Origin: Syncephalis plumigaleata
Lineage: Eukaryota; Zoopagomycota; Zoopagomycetes; Zoopagales; Piptocephalidaceae
Direction of reading: 5' to 3'
DNA: 64,000 bases
NCBI GenBank assembly: GCA_025201365.1
Contig: JAIXMF010000001.1
Coordinates: forward strand, 868,001-932,000
Below, piece by piece: positions 57,821 to 64,000 of the stretch (the first letter of the stretch is position 1; every line of letters starts with the position of its first letter). Under the pieces are notes generated by a model. The model saw only the letters and a list, made by a program, of their open reading frames with translations, had not been told where the DNA came from and made no database searches. A program made the position numbers and the translations under genes.

Positions 57821-59357
57821 ATGGTGAGTTCGCTTTCCTATTGTACACCACACGATAAGCGTGCATACTAACCTTGACTATAAGCCAACGTCTATTATTC
57901 AATACTTGTCGGAGAGAACAGTAGAAAAAGGTAAACAAAAAGAGAGAGAGAGGGAGAGAGAGAGGAATCAAGAATTCAGTACGCTTTAGATACGCGTAAA
58001 CACTAAGTGTTGTCAATTGTTTAGCTCATGAAGATGGCGTATGGTCAGTAGCCTGGCACAATAACAATAATGTTGTCGTGTCTGGTGGTGTGGACCAAAC
58101 AGTACGATGCTGGTAAGTAATAGGTTATGAGTTATGATTAGACGACAATCTATTCATACTATCTTTGTAGGAACGCCAATAATGGTCAATTACAGCATAC
58201 TTGGCAGGATGCACTGCTAGCCGTGGTCAGCGTTGATATCAACAAGACGGGTCAACGTGGGTTGTGTATAGATTAATGGGAGAGGGCATGACTGACAAGT
58301 GATATGTTGTAGTTGCTCTAAGTACGAGTATGGACCACAAGTTGCGTATCTATAATGTCGATGAGGGTAAACTACAACAAACCATTGAAGCAGGTCCAGG
58401 TGAGATGATTGATACGCGTTGTTTATCCATTGCAATATAGACTAATACGCGATACTACCTACCACAATAGGTGAGGCGTGGTGTGCGTGTTTCTCGCCAG
58501 ATGCCACGCAGATTGCCTCGACTAGTCGTACTGGTGCCATTCATCTTTGGCAGGTGGACAATGGCGCAGCATTAACTACCCTGGAAGGCAAGGGCAAGTT
58601 TGGCATGTCGATTGCTATGTATCCTTGATGTGATGTCATTTGTATCTCTACTAGTTCAACTTTGTATAATAGTATCGTCCATAATTCTTCCTTCATTGTT
58701 GCTAATAGAGTGCCGATGGAAGTATGGTAGCTTGTGGTACGGAGAGTGGTGCCGTGCAAGTATGGGAGATTGCCACGTCTCGCTTGTTATACTCGTTTGA
58801 AGGTAGATAATCACGACAAGCATTGTAATCGGTAGTCATTTGTTCCAACTATGATGAATGTTATAGATCATACAAAACCCGTGAGAGCAGTGACATTTGA
58901 TACGGATTCCGGCTTGTTGTGTACAGGTTCCGACGATCAAAGAATTCATTTATACGACGCGTAAGAAGCGATGATATTTGATTGCGATATTAGTGTTACT
59001 AACCGGTTTATTAGGCGACATGGTAATCGTATTGCATCATTGGCCGGTCATCAAGGTTGGGTTACCACGTTAAAGGCTGCGGAGACGGGACAACAACTCG
59101 TAAGCGGTTCCACCGATAGAAAGGTTAAGGTGTGGGATTTAGCGGCACGTCAATGTGTCGATACCATTCAAGAGCATCAAGATACGGTGAGTAATCAATA
59201 GGCATCAAGTATTTCCTGTTACATTATGATTGCGCTAACTCGTTGCTATTATATCTAGGTATGGTCAGTGGCATGGAATGAAGATGGAAAACGATTTGCA
59301 TCAGCTGGAGAAGATGGTTCCATACGTTTCTATGCAGCTGCTACGTCATCAGCTTAA
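57821..59357 (+). CDS. SKI8: Ski8/WDR61 WD40 protein
   Basis: Seven-bladed WD40 protein of the Ski complex (3'-5' mRNA decay); animal WDR61 also joins Paf1C. Certain exons: 58025-58112, 58171-58256, 58313-58399, 58471-58618, 58711-58802, 58867-58960, 59015-59186, 59259-59357. Blades read HEDGVWSVAWH, TSMDHKLRIYNVDEG, EAWCACFSPDATQIAS, ACGTESGAVQVWEIA, HTKPVRAVTFD, GHQGWVTTLK, STDRKVKVWDLA, and WNEDGKRFASAGEDGSIRFY near the end. Phase demands a first exon of length 1 mod 3; ATG 57821 with a donor at 57843 (GTACAC) or 57861 (GTGCAT) satisfies this but is not proven. Length then ~295-301 aa versus 305 in human. Confidence 0.9.
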
Positions 59358-60145
59358 CGGTTGTTCATAGGATCATCTACAAATAAATAATGTAATGACT
59401 TGAATCACTGAATGAACACTAAAATCATCTAGTAGATCGGATACTATGATCATTTAGTAGATTTACTCTAGATTTAATGCGATCTTTTGTTTAGTAACTA
59501 TAAACACGGCGTATTATTGGTAAATAATAGACCAATTATATTCGAGTCAATTCGTGTTTTAATCTCAATTTCACATTCAACCGATCCATAAATCACACCA
59601 TAACCCATTCGATAGATGGGCATGAATGAAGGCAGCACTAGCGTGTGCGTGTCGTTTCTTCTCCTTCTCATATCGTACACACACACAAACACACAAACAC
59701 ACTACTGACATTTCACTCATTCTACTACTTTCCATTGCTACTACCACTATCACCATATATTTGCTATAGCAGAGACAAGCCTGACTAGTGTCGCATCCTA
59801 TTATTTGCTTCTTTGTTTCCTTCTACTCTACGATTCAAAGCGTATTGACTGACAATAGGGTCACTCATTGCTCTTGATTCGTTGTTAACCTCGTTGATCT
59901 GTCTTGATTCTTTGACAGCCTACTAGTTTCGCTAAGCGTGTCAAGCCACGACAGCAACCAGTACGAAGCAGACAATTCCACTTTTCATCTTCATCGATTT
60001 CTCCTCCTTTCTTTCTTTCTTCCTTGTTGTGTAGTCTATACGCTTATTTGCGTGTATACGGTAAAGCCAACTTTTTTATTATTACTTTTCTTTGATCTCT
60101 CTCCTCTACCCGTTAAGCTATAGGGACGATAGCAACGCAGTTATC
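59358..60145. other. Intergenic, SKI8 to NOT4
   Basis: About 790 bp holding the NOT4 promoter. ACACAC runs (59675-59702) and TTCTTTC runs (60000-60025). No additional gene supported on either strand. Confidence 0.5.
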
Positions 60146-63100
60146 ATGGAGGAAGATGCCGAGTGTCCACTATGTCTTGAGGAGATCCATATTATGGATT
60201 GGAACTTTAAGCCTTGTGAATGCGGCTATCGGGTAAGTTACCACTACAATAAACGATACGGTGTTTCCTCTTTGTAGAAGACAAGGCGTGGGATCATCGT
60301 TGGGCGGTGTCAGCATATATGCACTGTTATGTTCCCTCATCTATATACATATATATATGGATGACCACCGGTTTACCTACGCATAGATGCATGTTAAAGA
60401 AATAGAGTCGTGCTGCATGGCAAACTACTAATACACGTGTGCTGCGCATATAGATATGCGGGTTCTGTTGGAATCATATAAAGCAGAATCTGAACGGCTT
60501 ATGTCCAGCGTGTCGTCGGCCCTACTCTGACGATATGGCCAAGTTTAAGCCGCTTTCCAAGGAAGAGATCGCTCGTATTAAACAGGAGAAACGAGCACGC
60601 GAGCAAGCCAGAAAGGAAAATGAAGCCACGAATCGACGTAACTTGGCGGGTGCACGTGTCGTTCAACGAAGCCTAGTCTACGTTATTGGACTTAGTCCAC
60701 GGGTGGCCAATGAAGAGGTAACTACTAATACTAGTCATTTTTATTCATATGCGTAATATGCTCGATTGTATGAAAGGAAAGCTTACACATGACCAACCCG
60801 TTAGACCTTACGTGGCCCGGACTTTTTCGGTCAATTTGGAAAGATAGCCAAACTAGTCATTAATCGACGACAAGTTCATCCCAGCGGCGGTCTTGGTGTT
60901 TATGTCACCTTTGCGAGTAAAGACGACGCAGCTCAATGCGTGCAAGCCGTTGATGGCAGTCGATTTGATGGTCGTACACTTAGGTAGGTTAACAATAAGC
61001 TCTTGTTTCATGAACATAATTGCTAATGAGCTTGTTTACAGAGCGGCATTTGGTACGACAAAATATTGCGCCAACTTTCTGCGTAATCTTCCCTGTCAAA
61101 GTCCAGGTTGTATGTACCTTCATGAACTGGCAACGGATGAGGATGCCTATAATAAGGAGGAGGTGGCTAGCGTTAGCAGTTCATCACTAAAGTAATTAGA
61201 CAATACTAATCAACATGTAAAAAGAAACGCGCTAACTAATCAATACTATGATGTGTGTGTATATCTTAGATCGACGATACGAGAACATCCGGCATTTACA
61301 GAGCAGTCGGCACTACACCCTACCAGTATGAATCGTACTAATAGTAATCCAGTAGTTAGACAACGTCAAATCCTAGGCGTACAAATGACAGAACGTGAAC
61401 TACGTGAACATGAAGGTAATTATATGCGTATTATACATGATGTATGCTTTTATTAACACTTTTATATATATATATATATTTATTTGTTTATTCAATACAA
61501 TAGCATCAGCATTACCCGCTACAGCTTCTTGGGCACGTCCACGTTCTGATACTCCTTCCGGTAGTAATAAGGAGAATGTTATCGTTACTACTACTGATGT
61601 CGCTCGTAAAGGCAAAGAGAAATCGCAACCGATAGGTAATTATTTACTACATTCTTTCTCATTAGTTCATATATTTACATTGCTTTTTTGTTATTCTAGA
61701 TCCATCCTATCCAGGACCACCGCAAGAGGCATTCCCACCTCCGATGACGGTGGCTGAACTACGTCAAGCAAGACGTGAAGCAGAATTGGCCGCGTTGCAA
61801 GAACGACAGAAACAACAGGAGAAAGAGCGTCAATTGCAATTGGAACAGGAGGAGCGTGAGCGACAAGAAGCGAAAGCCAAAGAGGAGGCACGCTTAGCGC
61901 AATTGGCACGCGAGCGAGAAAAGGAGCGTGAACGTCAATTGGCACAGGAACGTCAGTTAGCGCGTGAACGACTCGAAGCGAAAACACGACAAGAGATTCG
62001 CGAACGACAAGAGGCGCGAGAACGGCAAATTGCTCGTGAACGTGAACTGCAACGCCAGAAGCAGATTCAACTTGAACGGGAACGAGAACGGGAACGAGAA
62101 CGAGAACGTATACGTCAAGCGCTACTCGAACGTGAAGTAGAAAAGGAGCGACAACAACGAATGAAGGAGGAACGAGAGCGTGCACGTCAGCAAGAATTGG
62201 AACGGGAACGTCAACGTCAAGTAGAACGAGAACGAGAGAAGGCACGTCAACAAGAGCTGGAAGAGGAACGAGAACGACTTCGTCGAAAGGAAGAGGAGGA
62301 AGAGCGTATTCGTAAAGAAGAAGAGGAAGAGCGACGATTGGAACAGAAGCGACTCGAGCAGGAACGTTTAGAGCAAGAACGACTAGAGCAAGAACGGTTA
62401 GAACAGGAAAGAAGGAGGAAACAAGCAGAGGAAGAGGAGGAAGCAAGAAGGAAGGAGCAAGAGCGATTAGAAGCATTAGCCAAGGAGCAAGAAGAAGAGA
62501 AGGAGCGTCAACAACGTCTAAAAGAAGAGGAAGAAGCAAGGATTAAAGCTGAGGCTGAAGCTGAACAACAACGTAAAGAAGAATCCATTAAAGCTGAACA
62601 GCAATTACAGCAACAGCAACAGCAGCAACAACATAATGATGATACACAGTCTCAATTCAATCTATCCGAATTGGATATCATGGCCTCACTTCGATATAAT
62701 GAACATCATAAATCGTCTGATACTGCTGCTGTATCAATACAACAACAACAACCATCATCACAAACATGGTCACCCTCTTTATTACAACACTTGGTAGCTG
62801 GTACTAATCATTCATCTACATCTACATCTTTACCACCACCACCACCTCCTTTACTATCTGGTATAGTAGATACATCATTGATGAACAAGCCAAATGCCAA
62901 TTATATGAGTCATTTTAATCCATTCATGGGCGGCGAAGTAGGATTGGCACCACCTAATCCATCTACTCATATACCACAATACAACAACAACAACAACAAC
63001 AATAGTAATAATCCACTAGTTAATCCTTCATTACTAGATCTAAGTGGATCATTATTAGCATCATTACTACCTAATCAACATCGACATCCTTCAGCATCAG

Positions 63101-64000
63101 CACCTCCTCCATTATTTAACAATAATATTCCTCCTCCTCCATTACCTTCATCTAATAATCATAATAGTAATAATGCATTATTAGATTTAATGATGGTTGG
63201 TATGACACCATCTCAACAACAGCAACAACCTCCATCTCCATCTTCCTCTTCTACAACATCTGCTCCTATATTGCCTTCTAATTCACCCATGTCTCATATG
63301 CTACCTGGACAGAATCCAATGTTACATCGTGAACATCTACGACATCCATATGGTCCACCACGAGAAACATCTCGATTTAGATTTGCTCAATCCACTGCTT
63401 CTGATCATTCCCTAACACCACCACCACCACAATATCCATCTCAACAACAGCAACAGCAACAGCAACAGCAACCATTACCATGGATGTCTAATGCTTCAAT
63501 CCATGCTAACAATGCTAATAATAGCAATAGTAGTAATATACCACATCCCAATCTACCATTCCCATTAGCTAATACGTTAATGAATAATGCTGCACCACCA
63601 CATACTGCTAACATTGCTCCTAATCAATCCGGTTACAATCATGCTCCATCCAATCCATTATGGATGAGAAATGTTCCTAATCCACCAGAGCCTGATCTAT
63701 TACATGCCATGAATGGTGAATATCCATCGCATAACATGAAACAAGATGGCGTTCATCCATCGGATCTACCTCCACCACCACCGCCACCTCATGGATTAAG
63801 TGCACAAGACTTTTTGAATGGATTCTTAAGAGCAGCTGCATCTCAAGCACCACCACCACCACCACATCCATCACATTTACCACATGGTAAGTTAAACTAT
63901 ATATATATATATATATGCATTTAACAAGTATCTAATAATATTATAATAGAAGATGCCCTATTATCCTCTAATAATCATGGTACGTTTAATGGATATCCAC
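60146..64000 (+). CDS. NOT4: Not4/CNOT4 E3 ligase with long charged coil (3' partial)
   Basis: RING E3 of the Ccr4-Not complex, involved in translational quality control. Exons 60146-60232, 60454-60717, 60805-60983, 61042-61191, 61270-61415, 61504-61635, 61700-63886, 63950 to the window end. The C4C4 RING reads CPLCLEEI, CECGYR, ICGFCW and GLCPACRRPY across intron 1 (221 nt). A linker helix (LSKEEIARIKQEKRAREQ), the RRM (RSLVYVIGLSPRV, FFGQFGKIAKLVINRR, VYVTFASKDDAAQCVQAV) and a CCCH finger (CANFLRNLPCQSPGCMYLH) follow, all in the CNOT4 order. Then comes an uncommon ~290-residue Glu/Arg/Gln-rich helix (61744-62630) and a Pro/Asn/Gln-rich tail with poly-Gln. The C-terminus lies beyond the window. 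Confidence 0.93.

Noticed and set aside
61691-62539. 282-codon minus-strand frame rich in Val/Leu/Pro
   Set aside because: Antisense of the Arg/Glu/Gln repeat in NOT4; repeat codons read backwards give a hydrophobic pseudo-protein.
1-64000. tRNA, rRNA or CRISPR arrays
   Set aside because: No tRNA B-box with a foldable cloverleaf, no rRNA-like sequence and no regularly spaced repeats were seen by eye; a covariance search was not possible here.

Overview
The window is nuclear DNA of a eukaryote with a compact genome: short spliceosomal introns (mostly 49-90 nt, GTAAGT-like donors, TAG acceptors), short AT-rich spacers and about 22 protein genes on both strands. Several genes point to a fungus. 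YME2 and the Uds1-domain protein belong to families known only from fungi, and the Yar1-like, Ski8, Not4, Qcr2 and Mia40 proteins fit. TRAX, EH-SH3, M13 and Fn3-type subtilase genes together with dense small introns suggest an early-diverging lineage. Zoopagomycota is my guess (inference); no rRNA or mitochondrial marker is present to test it.

Layout. 1-9.5 kb: DIM1 (U5 snRNP), a P5B ATPase, MIA40 and CSN4, all on +. 9.5-15.1 kb: a whole-looking Ty3/Gypsy element on - with apparently identical 310-bp LTRs, 32 bp past the CSN4 stop. 15.3-26.8 kb: a large F-box protein (-), a Yar1-like ankyrin protein (+), a small secreted peptide gene (-), YME2 (-) and an amino-acid permease (-) split by a 215-bp foldback element. 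28.5-36.2 kb: a Uds1 coiled-coil protein (+), a two-TM protein (+) and a mitochondrial carrier (-). 36.5-37.4 kb: a second, almost identical copy of the secreted-peptide locus. 38.1-64 kb: a secretory kinase-like protein (+), CDC45 (-), TRAX (-), QCR2 (+), an SH3-EH protein (-), a RING E3 (+), a subtilase lacking catalytic residues (-), an M13 metallopeptidase (-), SKI8 (+) and NOT4 (+, running off the end).

The genes are mostly unrelated housekeeping functions (splicing, replication, RNA decay, mitochondrial import and respiration, ubiquitin pathways), with several head-to-head pairs sharing promoters. The accessory signals are the duplicated 92-aa secreted peptide, the retroelement, the foldback insertion, the protease-like protein without its Asp and His, and the kinase-like protein with a signal peptide. 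At least 16 one-base reading-frame gaps occur in otherwise conserved genes. Many lie at homopolymer runs and look like residual assembly errors rather than decay.
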